Shown here piece after piece: positions 11,806-24,036 of a stretch of 64,000 nucleotides of DNA (the stretch's first letter is position 1; the number at the start of each line of letters is the position of its first letter). This DNA comes from Lottia gigantea. Its lineage: Eukaryota > Mollusca > Gastropoda > Lottiidae. A program made the position numbers and the translations under genes. The notes beneath the pieces were generated by a model, which was given only the letters and a program-made list of their open reading frames with translations, searched no databases and was not told the DNA's origin. Location of the stretch: assembly GCF_000327385.1 (NCBI RefSeq), contig NW_008707710.1, positions 248,001 through 312,000 on the forward strand, written 5' to 3'.

Positions 11806-12589
11806 TAATAATCTTTATTTTGCATGGGTCAGAATTAGACCCTGTCTAACCTACAGTCCATGGGAACAATATCATGAATGAATGGATGAAAAAAATGATC
11901 ACTTGGTAAAAGGCGTCTTTACCAGCCGCTTGGTTATACAATTCGTAATTATGTTGCTGATAAACTGGCCGTTGACTATGATAGACAGTAAAACATATAT
12001 TTCACAAAATATAATAAAAATATAATTATATGTATCGTGGGTGACCGCTTGATGCACAGATCAACCGCTTATTCATAGCTTAATTATAAATAACCCAAAA
12101 ACCACTAATTAAATAACATGTATATAAATAGTCAGATTTAAAACCTTATAAAATATTATTATTATATGAGGTTCAATGTACATTTTTCTACAGATGAAAA
12201 TGAAAAACATCGTATACTGTACTATTATACAAGTTCTTATTTGAAAAGGTCAGAGTACTCAAATTGTTGTACGAGGTTTAAATTTTCAAAGAATGAAAAC
12301 CATGAATATAGTAGTGAAAAATATAATAAAAAAGATTTTAACAAGAAACATGTACAAATATTTTTTCGCATTTTTCTCGAAAAGTAATTTCGCGTCAAAT
12401 ATTATTATACGAGGTTTCAAGTGGTCACCTACGATAGTTACTCAATTTGGGCAGTCAGTATAACTTTCAAGAATTCAGAACTACAATAAAATCCAATTTC
12501 TTTGCACATTTTTATTTAATTTATCTAATAGTAACTCAGGTGAAGTTAAAGCTATTGGTATTCAATTGAGAATTACAATATTTCAAAGA

Positions 12590-13293
12590 GGGCCATAACA
12601 AGATTATCAGCAATGACAAACAGGAACCAAACAACATGTTAAAGTATAGGGCCTTAACAAGATTATCAGCAATGACAAACAAGACCAAACAACATGTTAA
12701 AGTATAGGGCCATAACAAGATTATCAGCAATGACAAACAAGACCAAACAACATGTTAAAGTATAGGGCCTTAACAAGATTATCAGCAATGACAAACAAGA
12801 CCAAACAACATGTTAAAGTATAGGGCCATAACAAGATTATCAGCAATGACAAACAGGAACCAAACAACATGTTAAAGTATAGGGCCTTAACAAGATTATC
12901 AGCAATGACAAACAAGACCAAACAACATGTTAAAGTATAGGGCCATAACAAGATTATCAGCAATGACAAACAGGAACTAAACAACATGTTAAAGTATAGG
13001 GCCATAACAAGATTATCAGCAATGAAAAGCAGGAACCAAACAACATGTTAAAGTATAGGGCCATAACAAGATTATCAGCAATGAAAAGCAGGAACCAAAC
13101 AACATGTTAAAGTATAGGGCCATAACAAGATTATCAGCAATGAAAAGCAGGAACCAAACAACATGTTAAAGTATAGGGCCATAACAAGATTATCAGCAAT
13201 GAAAAGCAGGAACCAAACAACATGTTAAAGTATAGGGCCATAACAAGATTATCAGCAATGACAAACAGGAACTAAACAACATGTTAAAGTATA
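12590..13293 (+). repeat. 58/59-bp minisatellite, 12 units
   Basis: Twelve units start at 12590, 12649, 12707, 12765, 12823, 12882, 12940, 12999, 13058, 13117, 13176 and 13235. Each begins GGGCC(A/T)TAACAAGATTATC. Three variable sites define subtypes: CATAAC or CTTAAC, CAAACAAGACC (58 bp) or CAGGAACC (59 bp), and GACAAACAGG or GAAAAGCAGG. Units 8-11 are the same subtype, which points to local amplification. The minus-strand frames across the array simply follow the repeat and are not a gene. Confidence 0.95.
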
Positions 13294-14202
13294 GATTTTT
13301 GAAGTAATTTCATTCAATACCTGTGCGGTTGCATGTGTTTACTTAATTTACCAAACAATCTCCCTAGATAATCAATAGAAAACTAATGTCTTGTCACGCT
13401 AAAGTATGTTTTACTGAAATTCCTGGAAATCCGGAATACTGGAATAGAGAATAGCAGTTGACAAAGTCAACATCACAGGAATAAGATAAAATTTGTCCCA
13501 ATCGATTTTAAAGAACAATTTTAATATAAAAACTAATAAACAGTACAGAATAAAAGTTGTCTTTATAACTTAAACCAAAGAAATGAGATTACATTTCACT
13601 ACAACTTGAATTCAAAGGGATATTGTCTTATAATTTTTTCCTTACAACTTGTTACTTAATCTGTAACTGTATCACTCTTCAACATGAAAATCTGACACAT
13701 AGTATGTCTACAATTAACTAAATTGAATGCAGCTCTATGATCAAGTCACTATTAAAAGGAACAACAACAATTATTATCAACATTAAGAAAAGTAATTCAC
13801 TTCCAAATTTCATTTAGGAATTTTTGCTAGAGTAAGGTTTTAATCATCATTTAGATTAGATCTTATTTATAATTTCTGTTTTCGGAAGACAATGTGTTTC
13901 TAGTATTAGAAATATCTGTAATAACCTTATGTTATCATGTTTCAACATCACATATAAATTCTGAAAAAAAACACTACTGATGACCAAAACTTTCAGCAGG
14001 TAAAATCAGAACCTGGATCAAAACTTATCGAAAATTTTTCGACCCTAAATAAGAAACAGACTATCCATACAGATTCTACTGATTAAAGGGGTCGGCACAT
14101 TGATGCAAACTAGAAAGACTTCACAAACTTAGCTTTGCCAGTCAATAATTAACCTCTATAGATAGACAAAATTCCCAACATTTTCAACATCATTGACCAA
14201 AA
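13294..14202. other. Intergenic stretch, no gene seen
   Basis: AT-rich unique-looking DNA between the satellite and a SINE fragment. No supported exon. Confidence 0.5.
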
Positions 14203-14322
14203 AATGAAATGAATATGAATGAAAGGTCCTACTTTTGTGCACCATGTGGGCTTATGAAGATGGGCAACACCATGCAGGGTGCAATGAGGGAAATTTTGTC
14301 AAGACAGTGGTATATAATTGAC
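14203..14322 (-). repeat. tRNA-derived SINE 1, tail fragment
   Basis: The fragment reads AATGAAATGAATATGAATGA, then CACCATGTGGGCTTATGAAG and GCAGGGTGCAATGAGGGAAA. It matches the tail half of the full copy at 53165-53522 in reverse. The tRNA-like head is missing. Confidence 0.75.
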
Positions 14323-14386
14323 CAAAGATAAGATTTTTACAACATTTACAAGCAAAAGGACATATAACAGAACTGTATTCTACCAT

Positions 14387-14590
14387 ATGTTTGGCGCATT
14401 GTAGCTTTATTAAGCCCAACTAGTTTGTGATATTGTTTATAAATCATTATGATTTATTGTTTATTTGATTGTTGTTTTCTTTATTATGCTATTTTCATTC
14501 CTTCGTCATTTTAAATAAATGGCATTATCACACACTATCTGGTTTTGATTTATCATGGGAGAGGGTGAGGAAAGGGAGAACACAAATATT
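14387..14590 (+). repeat. Dispersed 200-bp repeat F, copy 2
   Basis: It is collinear with 5085-5284 with only scattered differences, and both ends are abrupt. Similarity stops at the word ACACAAATATT on the right. Class unknown. Confidence 0.75.
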
Positions 14591-15629
14591 CTTCTGTGTT
14601 TTTTGTTCTACATTGACCAACACATCTCAGTTCATTTCTTTGATTATTAGAAAACATCAGGACAATTTTGAAGAGGTGGTTGTAAGGTCATATTAACCAA
14701 ATAGTAATTTTCTAATAATGATATAAACATAAGCAATACCTTGCATAAGTAAGTATTAAACTTTTGTGTCTTCAACCCAATTTCCCCTAGGTAGCCATCA
14801 TATCAAAAATTAACCAGTATTGATTAAGCCCACTCCACTGTGTTTAGGGGGTGCAGAAATGAGATTGGTGGCATTTATATCTGTTCAATCAGATCGGTAG
14901 AAATGATAGAAATGAGGTCATGTAAACAAAACACAACATCACTTTGGTGATGTCGCCCTTTTGAAGAGATTTCCAAATTATTATTCCAAAGTATGGTTTG
15001 ATTTTCCTTCGGCTTCGTTTCTTTAACGAAAATCTAACTCCTTTCTGTACTGTACATATTCATCAAAACACGCTGATTTCGTTTTGTTTACATACAATAA
15101 CGATTGATTTGTTTTGATTGGCTGAAATTTGCTACAAATACAGTAGGGATTTGATTTGATTGGACAATATTTAGCTATGAATACGTAATTTTTCTCACTT
15201 GTGTTACCACTGCCAGAAGGAAGTATAATGAATGGGGTTGTGATTTGAACACGATGTTCAGTAACAATGAGAACACTTCAATGAAACTTGAGTTGATGTA
15301 ATTTTTACCAAATAAGACTTTATAATAATAATGATATGAACCTTGTATTATTAAAAATAAAATTTTCCCATGTAAAATTGACGAATGTTCATGGCTAATA
15401 AAGCTTGTATGTGATATCGATAATATTTACACCCAGTAATTTTTAAGTCAATATTGAAGACCAGAAGATCAGATTTCTTACAAATTGATTCGATTGATTC
15501 TTTCTCTAGTTAAAGGTAATACCATAGAAAAAGTAAAGTGTAGATAACTTTCCAGTATGTGTCTGCTTTCATCTTGATTTTCTTCACAAGATGTGCCAAT
15601 CAGTTCATTTAGTTTGTGAAATTTTGAAC

Positions 15630-15942
15630 GAAGTTTTACGTCCTTTTTTCTGCACCATGTGGGCTAATAAAGACAGTCAACGCCATGCAGGGTGCAATGA
15701 GGGAAATTTTGCCAGGAGAGTGGTATTAGCCTGCTCTTTTTCGAATTCCAACTGACGAGGGATCTGTAACACACTGGGCCTCGATTTATTATCCCATCCA
15801 ATGACTAGACGCTTTTTCCATGTCAGTCCCTCTTACCTGCATGACTAACAGGGGGAAACCAGGTTGAAAAATCCGAAGGTATTATCTCGACCTATACCAG
15901 GATTGAACCTGGTTAGCGAGCACTGAGCCAGCACAGCTCCAA
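15630..15942 (-). repeat. tRNA-derived SINE 1, near full length
   Basis: On the minus strand the element starts with a tRNA-like head: a TGGCTCAGTGC A-box-like word and an AGGTTCAATCC B-box-like word (plus-strand 15886-15935). These are internal RNA polymerase III promoter elements. The body then reads through ATACCTTCGGATTTTTCAAC and CATGTCAGTCC-type words to a tail of TGTGGGCTAATAAAG near 15670. It is non-autonomous and needs a LINE reverse transcriptase. There is no coding capacity. Confidence 0.8.
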
Positions 15943-16433
15943 ATAAGATTTGGAAATATTGCTATGGAAATGTAGGTCACATTCAGATCTCTTTCTTGAA
16001 ATGCATCATTTCACCAAATTCATTAATTCAAAAACAATTTCACCTTTGTGTGTGCATATACCTTGATTGAAATAATATCAAAAATAGAAAAAACACAAAG
16101 AATAAATTTTTTTTAATTCTTTGTGAAGATTTTAAACAAGTTTTCTCTTCCCCAATATCAAATATAAAAGGATTTTATTTTTTTTGTAGACATTTTACAA
16201 AAAAAGAGAAAAACGAATACAATGAATCTCAATATATCTTGAAGATCATTCAACACACCTACAAAGCATGCAAGAACAAAAGAAAAAAAAGGAAATTCTC
16301 AAAAACCTCTTTATTTCAAGAAGACTAAATGGTAACACGCCAGCAAACATCTTTTTGATAAGACAAACAACGGAATAAAAGATAAAATTGAACTGGAGTA
16401 AACTTGCTTCTTTCGGTCTCTGATTGGGTTTAA

Positions 16434-16799
16434 GATGGGTTCCCTTATTTTCATTTATAAAAATGAAAATGCTAATACTTATATGAATGGAAGGAAGATC
16501 TGTTCTAATGACTTGGAAAAATACCAGTTTGTCTCACATGTCCATAATTAATTCATAATAAGCTAAATTAGAAGAGAATTACCAGCAGAATTCCAATGTG
16601 TGACCGATCAAGAAAGGTCAAAAGGTATTTATTTTGTTTATCTAGGCTGTAAATACATGGACATTTATGATTTGTTAAAACTCTTAATTATATGCAATAT
16701 GAACATGATATGATTAAGAATACATGAGAATTCATTAGAAACACTAATTAATCAAATAGTTTGCTTAATTGGACACTACAAAAATAAGAAAACCCATCT
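16434..16799 (-). mobile_element. MITE family A, copy 3
   Basis: The same body as copies 1 and 2 but in the opposite orientation. It is flanked by TTAA at the left (16430-16433) and by TTAC at the right (16800-16803), which is probably a decayed TTAA. The ends are GATGGGTTCCCTTATTTTCA and its inverse. Confidence 0.8.
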
Positions 16800-16845
16800 T
16801 TACTGATGACAGCCAACACCTAATGTTTAATTACTGATACAATTC

Positions 16846-17085
16846 CACCCTAGGCCTGTACATTTGGGAGAATCAAACCCTCCCTTCCCCGAAATCAAAT
16901 ATTCATACAATGAGAACAAATTTAACCAGAAAAGGGGATTCAGCCTACTCATTTTCCATTTCAACTTAAGCACACAACTAGATGCTTTTATAGGGTCAGT
17001 CCCATAGACCTGCATTACTGACAGAGAAACTGAGTGGATCCTATGCCCTATAAACCCAGATCAACACCAGTTCAGCAAACAAGAA
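16846..17085 (-). repeat. Composite: repeat G piece and old SINE 1 copy
   Basis: 16846-16900 reads CCACCCTAGGCCTGTACATT then GGGAGAATCAAACCCTCCC. It matches part of the repeat at 54412-54531 and 56936-57056. From about 16940 the sequence follows SINE 1 in reverse (CCATTTCAACTTAAGCACAC, CTAGATGCTTTTATAGGGTC, CTGCATTACTGACAGAGAAA), strongly diverged. Confidence 0.55.
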
Positions 17086-17868
17086 ACCTGTAATAAATAG
17101 TCACTGAGTAACCATTATGCAAAATTAAAAGACAGAATGGTTCCATATCAACAAAATCATTAGCATCTGTTAAACTACAAAAAAAGTCATATAAGCCTGA
17201 TAAATGGGAAACCATATAAGAGAATTATGATCGTTTCATCTTCTATAAATCATTGGACAAATATGGAAACATCCTGGGGGACAGTTAAACATGTCAATAT
17301 TAATAGTCTTTTACCATATACAGATACTTTATATTATGATCCTGTCCTTAATCACTGTGGTATTAATAATGATTTGTCTTTTCTCTTGTAGGTCTTCCAC
17401 TGTCCAATCGATACCTAACCAACCACTACTATTTGACTATCATTCAAAAAGAATAACAATTATGGCGAGTTTTGGAAGAATTCTGATGATCAAGTAACTC
17501 ATGACATACTAGCAAGGAGAAAGTTTTACTGACATGTCATTCGACCTGATCAGATCTGAAGACTTCTCCACTACCAGTTGAAAATTATACTACCAAGCCA
17601 TCCAATTGATCCAGAGCTTACAAACAACTACCATAACTACAAACAACGAAATAGTCAGTGATATCTGTTAGCTGAAAGCAGACATTCATTGGTTATCTAC
17701 CAACAAACCAATAAAAATCTAAAAAAGTTTTTTTTTGGCTAGTATGGAAAGAGAAAATGCCTTTAAATTTAGGTGCCATTATGACTGAATTGTCCATGAT
17801 TTTCCATTCTGCTCTGTGCTAAAGCCAAAACAACCTTGACAAGCAAAACAACTAAAATTATTTAATAA
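17086..17868. other. Intergenic stretch, no gene seen
   Basis: AT-rich sequence. A plus-strand frame of 68 codons near 17.3 kb looks hydrophobic by composition only and has no start context or splice support. Confidence 0.45.
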
Positions 17869-18403
17869 CATAATCGAATTATTTTCATCCAAATGAATGG
17901 ACAGCTAACCTGGACCTACAAAATCATTTTAGTTTTTTACAGCTTACAGCACAATAAGCTAGCACATTCCTATCTTCTGACATAATCGAATTATTTCCAT
18001 TCAAATGAATGGACAGCTAACCTAGACCTACAAAATCATTTTAGTTTTTTACAGCCTGCAACACAATACTAGCACATTCCTATCTTATGACATAATCGAA
18101 TTATTTCCATTCAAATGAATGGACAGCTAACCTAGACCTACAAAATCATTTTAGTTTTTTAAAGCTTACAGCACAATAAGCTAGCACATTCCTATCTTAT
18201 GACATAATCGAATTATTTTCATTCAAATGAATGGACAGGTAACCTGGACCTACAAAATCATTTTAGTTTTTTAAAGCTTACAGCACAATAAGCTAGCACA
18301 TTCCTATCTTATGACATAATCGAATTATTTTCATCCAAATGAATGGACAGCTAACCTGGACCTACAAAATCATTTTAGTTTTTTAAAGCTTACAGCACAA
18401 TAA
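17869..18403 (+). repeat. 112-bp tandem repeat, five units
   Basis: Units start at 17869, 17981, 18091, 18203 and 18315 with CATAATCGAATTATTT. They are 110-112 bp long and very similar. Each unit holds two small inverted repeats: CCATTC/GAATGG (imperfect in some units) and AGCTTA/TAAGCT, which could form hairpins. No coding frame runs through the array. Confidence 0.95.
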
Positions 18404-19261
18404 GCTCAAAAACAGTCCAAAACAGTTGTTAGCCAAATCAGACTTAATTAGAGGCAGATGGTTTTGTCTAACACATTCAATAGAACTACCAGACTGCCAG
18501 CGACACAAAGATTAGGAGGAAGAAAAACTCATTTAGTCTATTGTACTTCAAGACTAACTTATCATCAAGGGAATTGTTTGAATTGGCTTAAGAACAAATT
18601 GGATAGACAAACTGGTATAATGTGACATATCTATGTCTGTGTTTAATCTTATTGTTAAATTGTGTGGTATTGGTAGGACACCAAATAATAACAAAATAGA
18701 TATACTAATGCTGTATTGGTTTCCTTTGGGATGTAGCAGGTTTCTTAGAAGTGGTGATTACCACTAATTTCTTATATGTTATACATCATATATAACGAAT
18801 ATGACACTCTGTTGCTCATTATCTGTAATTAACCACTTATAAATAATATGAATTCAGATTGATGTCTATACAGTTCGAAAGTTGTTGACCCCTTCAAAGA
18901 GATATAGCCTGGTATAACCAGGGTGACAACAAAATAGATAAAGAAGCAAACTTTTATGGGTTGGATAATGCTTGAACATAGCAAAGTGCAAATTGTGCAT
19001 GGTATGATCTGTTGACTTACAAAACTGCTGTGTATAATTTTAAATCGTTTTCACCTTCAAGTTACCCTCTGTGTTCACCTAATAATTACCTCAAGCAATT
19101 AAGTTATCTATTATCATAGAGTATTTTTATTTCTGTCTCTGTTTAATCAAGTAGAAAAAAATGATTTTCTTCTTATAGTTTGACATTTCAGATGAACACA
19201 ATTGCATAAACATATTACCTTCTTTCAACTATCTTTCTACTGAAGTTCTCACTATAATGAC
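18404..19261. other. Intergenic stretch with a SINE 2 scrap
   Basis: No gene is seen. The short stretch at about 18869-18915 (CAGTTCGAAAGTTGTTGACC, CCTTCAAAGAGATATA) matches part of the SINE 2 region at 32.32-32.35 kb. Confidence 0.45.
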
Positions 19262-20365
19262 TTGAAGTCTCACAGAATCAATCACAACTTGATTTAGAGT
19301 CTGTATGCATGAGTCTCAGCTTGATTGGAAGTCTGTGTGCATTAGTCTGAACTTGATTTAAAGTATGTCTGTTTAAATCTGAAGTCTACCTGTATTAATC
19401 TCAACTTGATTTGAAGTCTACCTGTATTAATCTCAACTTTATTTGAAGTCTACCTGTATTAATCTCAACTTGATTTGAAGTCTTCCTGTAATTATCTCCA
19501 CTTGATTTGAAGTCTACATGTATTAATCTCAACTTGATTGAAGTCTACCTGTATTAATCTCAACTTGGTTTGAAGTCTACCTGTATTAATCTCAACTTGG
19601 TTTGAAGTCTACCTGTATTAATCTCAACTTGATTTGAAGTCTACCTGTATTAATCTCAACTTGGTTTGAAGTCTACCTGTATTAATCTCAACTTGGTTTG
19701 AAGTCTACCTGTATTAATCTCAACTTTATTTGAAGTCTACCTGTATTAATCTCAACTTGATTTGAAGTCTTCCTCTATTTATCTCCACTTGATTTGAAGT
19801 CTACATGTATTAATCTCAACTTGATTTGAAGTCTACCTGTATTAATCTCAACTTGGTTTGAAGTCTACCTGTATTAATCTCAACTTGGTTTGAAGTCTAC
19901 CTGTATTAATCTCAACTTGATTTGAAGTCTACCTGTATTAATCTCAACTTGGTTTGAAGTCTACCTGTATTTATCTCTATTTGCTTTGAAGTCTACCTGT
20001 TTTAATCCCAACTTGATTTGAGGTCTACCTGTATTACTCTCAACTTGATTTGAAGTCTACCTGTATATATCTCTACTTGCTTTGAAGGCTACCTGCATTA
20101 ATCTCAACATTTGAAGTCTGTCTGCATTGGAATGAACTAGATTTGAAGTCTGTTTAAATCTGAAGTCTACCTGTATTAATCTCAACTTGATTTGAAGTCT
20201 ACCTGTATTAATCTCAACTTGATTTGAAGTCTACCTGTATTAATCTCAACTTGATTTGAAGCCAGACTTCATTATTCTCAACTTGATTTGAAGTCAGGCT
20301 GCATTTAACTCAACTTGATTTGAAGTCACACTGTAAAAGTCTCAACTTAATTTGAAGTTTGACAA
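19262..20365 (+). repeat. 32-bp minisatellite, about 34 units
   Basis: The consensus unit is AACTTGATTTGAAGTCTACC then TGTATTAATCTC, 32 bp. Edge units at the left (19262-19375) and right (20260-20365) are much more diverged than the centre, as expected for unequal exchange. Variant words repeat at fixed spacing (see findings), which shows higher-order duplication. There are no unique spacers, so it is not a CRISPR array. Confidence 0.95.
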
Positions 20366-20868
20366 AATTAGATTCAAATCTGTATAAAGCCAGAGTTTTG
20401 ATTTGAATTTGCTACCACATCTTTTAAATTGTTAAAGTTAAGTTAATTCAGGACTGAAAAATAAGTTGATTGATTAAATGGCAATAAGTAATGACAAGTA
20501 TAAAAGACATACTTTGGACAGTAAGATTCAGAAAGTGGGAAGTCTTGGATCATATTTCAATATAAATCACAACATTTCATGGTATAGCAACCTTTATAGA
20601 ATTTTGTACATTACCATTTTAAACTTAATAACCTTTACAAACATTTATGCCTCCATAATATTTCATAACATGTTATTCCCATTAAATATATATAGTATGT
20701 CACTGGCATGACTTCTCTTAACTTGATTTCCTAGATTGAGAATCCCTAGAGTAGACTTAACCTTAGGTTACATCACGCTCACTTCTGCTTCAGTGGCCTA
20801 TCAATCATATATTTATTCGTATTGGGTTCAATGGGTTAAATATATCAAACATATAAAATTTCAGTATA

Positions 20869-21650
20869 AGGTTTTATAAGAGAAATTCTCTTATAGAAGC
20901 ACTGGCCTAGGTCACAAGTAGGGACTGTGAATTTCAGTATTGGAATACATCAATTTGATAGAATTACCTACTTCTGGAGAGATTTACAAGATAAACAAAT
21001 AATTCAGAAAAGTAAACCGATTGTTTCAAGGAGTTAATGAAAGGGGATCTAATCTACCATGTACTAGAACATTACTCAGATTATTATTCATTTTGTCGCC
21101 AAACGTTAGAGATGTTAGGGACTTCATTATAATTCTTAATAAAAGCGTTTGACAATCTCTGAGGCATAACAAGAAGATCTGCAATGGAATGATTGGTTGA
21201 ATTGAAATGAATCGCGATTGGTGTCTTTTTTATGAAGAATCTTGAAACGATGACCGCTTAGACAAGTACGCAACTTGTGTTGGGTTTCGCCAACATATTG
21301 TACATCGCATTTTTTACAGGAATTAGGTATATGATGTTTTTTATCGAAACATGAAAGAACGCCAAGGTTTTATAAGAGAAACTAGCACTAGTCTAGGTCA
21401 CAAGAAGGGACTGTGAATTTCAGCATTGGAATACATACATCTGGAGAGATTTACAAGATAAACAAATAATTCAGAAATGCAAAGTGATTGTTTCAGGGAG
21501 TTAATGAAAGGGGATCTAATCTACCATGGACAAGAACATTACTCAGATTTTTATTCCTGTTGTAAGCAGTCACCAAACGTTTAGTATAGATGTTTGGGAA
21601 TTCGTCCTGAAGTTCTGTTTAAAAGAGTTTGACAATCATAGAGGCATTTC
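20869..21650 (-). mobile_element. Penelope-like retroelement remains, fossil
   Basis: On the minus strand about 21140-21350 resembles the GIY-YIG endonuclease domain of Penelope-like elements, with a CKKC pair followed by QYVGET and a downstream LRxxLxGHR-like word. The flanking segments, about 21362-21650 and 20869-21170, are direct copies of one another (about 290 bp, moderately diverged). They look like the linker region that precedes GIY-YIG in this family. The arrangement suggests tandem, truncated copies. The element is broken in several places and looks old. No reverse transcriptase core is visible nearby. Confidence 0.65.
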
Positions 21651-21735
21651 AGTGTTCCGCTTTAGATCTAGAACATATCATGGAAATTAAAGAGAAGTTT
21701 CACTTTCATCATCTGTTCACCCAATCAAAGCGTTT

Positions 21736-21960
21736 GAAAGTTAAAATGATGACTTGTCTTTTCTTAAGCCATAGATAGAAAAGGCAAAATAAAAATAAAA
21801 AGTAAAATTCTATGTGAAGGTATATTTGAAGGGATTATGCAATTTTGGAGCAGTTCTGGTACTTTTGAAGATCATTTACATATATTCAAGACCCATGTCA
21901 ACACCACAAAATGGCAAAGCATGGCCTTTAATGATAGCCAATTTAACAAGAATATTCTGG
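21736..21960 (+). repeat. Dispersed repeat family C, fragment
   Basis: Family words AAAGTTAAAATGATGACTTG, AAGGTATATTTGAAGGGATT and CATTTACATATATTCAAGAC are in order. Non-coding. Confidence 0.6.
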
Positions 21961-22355
21961 TCAAATGATCTTGTGGATATTCTTCCTTCAAGTCTTTCTA
22001 AACTAAATCTATTAAGACATTGATGATCAAAGGCGTAACTAGGGGGAGGGGCAAGGGTTTCTTAGGGGGTTGGGGTGGTTTCTCCTGTTGATGATATGAT
22101 AATAACATATAATTGGTAAACAGATAACTCATACAACAGTGATTATCAGTTGCCTATGTTTGTGAACAATGAAAATGGCCACGAGTACCAAACACATCTC
22201 AAAACTAAACGTATGACTGGAATTCTTATTCACAACCAAACGCAACTGGCTACAATTATGGTGTGAGAGGAAAACTGCTGAGGCTTGTCTATTGAATAAA
22301 GTTGTTGCAGACCTGAATTATCTGGGAAACAGACTATATGGATTCAGTTTGTTAA

Positions 22356-22523
22356 CCCTTTCAATTCAAGCGGCCACATAATTACATAACATATACCAGA
22401 GCCACTTAACTGGCTGTTACCATGTTACACCACATAACATTAACGAGATACGATTTACAATATATTAATTGGAGTTCAGGGTATATGACTTTTTTTTTTC
22501 ATTTAAACTCAGTGTTCAAAGGG
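22356..22523. mobile_element. piggyBac-type MITE with TTAA at both sides
   Basis: A 168-bp element sits between TTAA at 22352-22355 and TTAA at 22524-22527. Both ends start CCCTTT, continuing CAATTCAAG at the left and GAACACTGAG when the right end is read inward. The CCCTTT start is shared with the full piggyBac at 56.1-59.3 kb. It has no coding capacity. A partial relative is at 11721. Confidence 0.75.
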
Positions 22524-22929
22524 TTAACATCGAGCAGTAGCTTTCAATTGCTCAAGTTCCACACAATTGCCATCATTATGAGATCATAGTAAATCAGAAA
22601 AACTCATCAAATTATGAATAATATAGGCAATGTCATGACAACCTAGATATCAAATGATCAAACCAACAAACACTAATTACTTATTCATTTAACAAAATAT
22701 AATGGAGTAACATGAATTAATTTCATAATAGTTTTGCCATATCAAAGTGTTCAGTTGCAGAAGATCAGAAAATTCAATAAATGATGTATTTTAGATGGAT
22801 TTAGCATCACAATAAAAATCTGTACAAGCAAGATAAATCTGTTAAAGGGTTAAACCGATTTATTTTCAATATGAAGAATTATGCGTGAAACTATATCTAA
22901 AACCTATATATAGTTTCTATAAATTTACC

Positions 22930-23275
22930 TGGCCACTGAGGAATCGTTTAAAACATCAAATTTTAAGTTTCCTATTATAATTGATACGAGGCTGGTGTTT
23001 TCTTGTGAATGGTTTCTGAGCATCTGGGACATGCGCAGAAGGTTGTGTTTATAAATTTTATATTTTATTACGTCTCCCTGTTGGAAATATGTGTAGTTAA
23101 AGCTGATTGGTTCAATTGGACCACAAAAACTCATTGAAAAAAAGGGTCTAGCCCTAGTTTGTAGTAATTTTAAAGGATTTACGTAATTTTCGTACATCTC
23201 TAGTACATCTAAAGACTTTTTACATATATTCAAGACTAAAATCAGCCCCCCAAAATGACACACCTGTCCCTTTAA
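22930..23275 (-). repeat. Dispersed repeat family C, copy
   Basis: The stretch holds TACATATATTCAAGACTAAA and CCCCAAAATGACACACCTGT at its right end, as in other family C copies read in the opposite direction. A minus-strand frame of 112 codons spans it, but only because the repeat lacks stops here. It has no protein family likeness. Confidence 0.55.
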
Positions 23276-24036
23276 TGATTTTAGAATACAATGAATTCAT
23301 GATGTTTTTAACCCTTACATGGTCCTGGCTATCATATAGCCTAAAACTTGAAAAGAATAGCAATCCTAATACTTTGTATGGTCAAAATGTCAATATCCTA
23401 ACAAGGAATAACTGTGCCTAGAAGCCACAAATTTGTGTCTGGAATCGACGGCTAGTGTATTTTTGTTAGTAATTAGGCCTACAATCTCAGAAATCATTAA
23501 TACAAATTCTTGTGAAATGTCAAATCTACATGGTCAATAAACAATTCCTAACTATAGTTCCATTCTTGACAAGTGAAGAATCAAATTTGATGTAAACGAG
23601 TTTCTTACATGAACTTGGAAACAAGTTGAACTTGATTAATGAGAGCATTATAGTGTCTATCCTACTGTAGAAAATTACCAGCTTTTGTGCGATTTCTTTA
23701 AGCAAGTAGAACTAAGACTGGAATAACGAGGAGATAGTACTATAGGGATGCCTGAAGTACTCCACTGCCAATAATGAGCCAGAGAGAGATTTGTAGTCAA
23801 TCTAAAAGTACATTAGACTTTGTGGACAATTATCCAAGTGAATCTGAAAGGACAGCTTGCCAAGCAAAGTAACATATGCAGACTGGCATCTTTCTTTCAA
23901 TTATTTCAACAAGTTTAGTTAAATTAGTCAGCTGAAGCTCCCTGCCAAGAGCCCAACAGTTACACATGTACGCTCAAAGCTATGAAGAACTTTACTTGCC
24001 ACAAGTTAGCAGTTAGCAGAATGTTGAAAACAACAC

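Noticed and set aside
12536-13005. Minus-strand hydrophobic repeat frames as a small membrane protein
   Set aside because: They follow the 58/59-bp satellite and change frame with unit length.
19262-20365. CRISPR-like array (32-bp repeats)
   Set aside because: Units are contiguous with no spacers, in a eukaryotic context.
22925-23263. 112-codon minus-strand frame as an exon
   Set aside because: It lies in dispersed repeat family C; other copies do not keep the frame.
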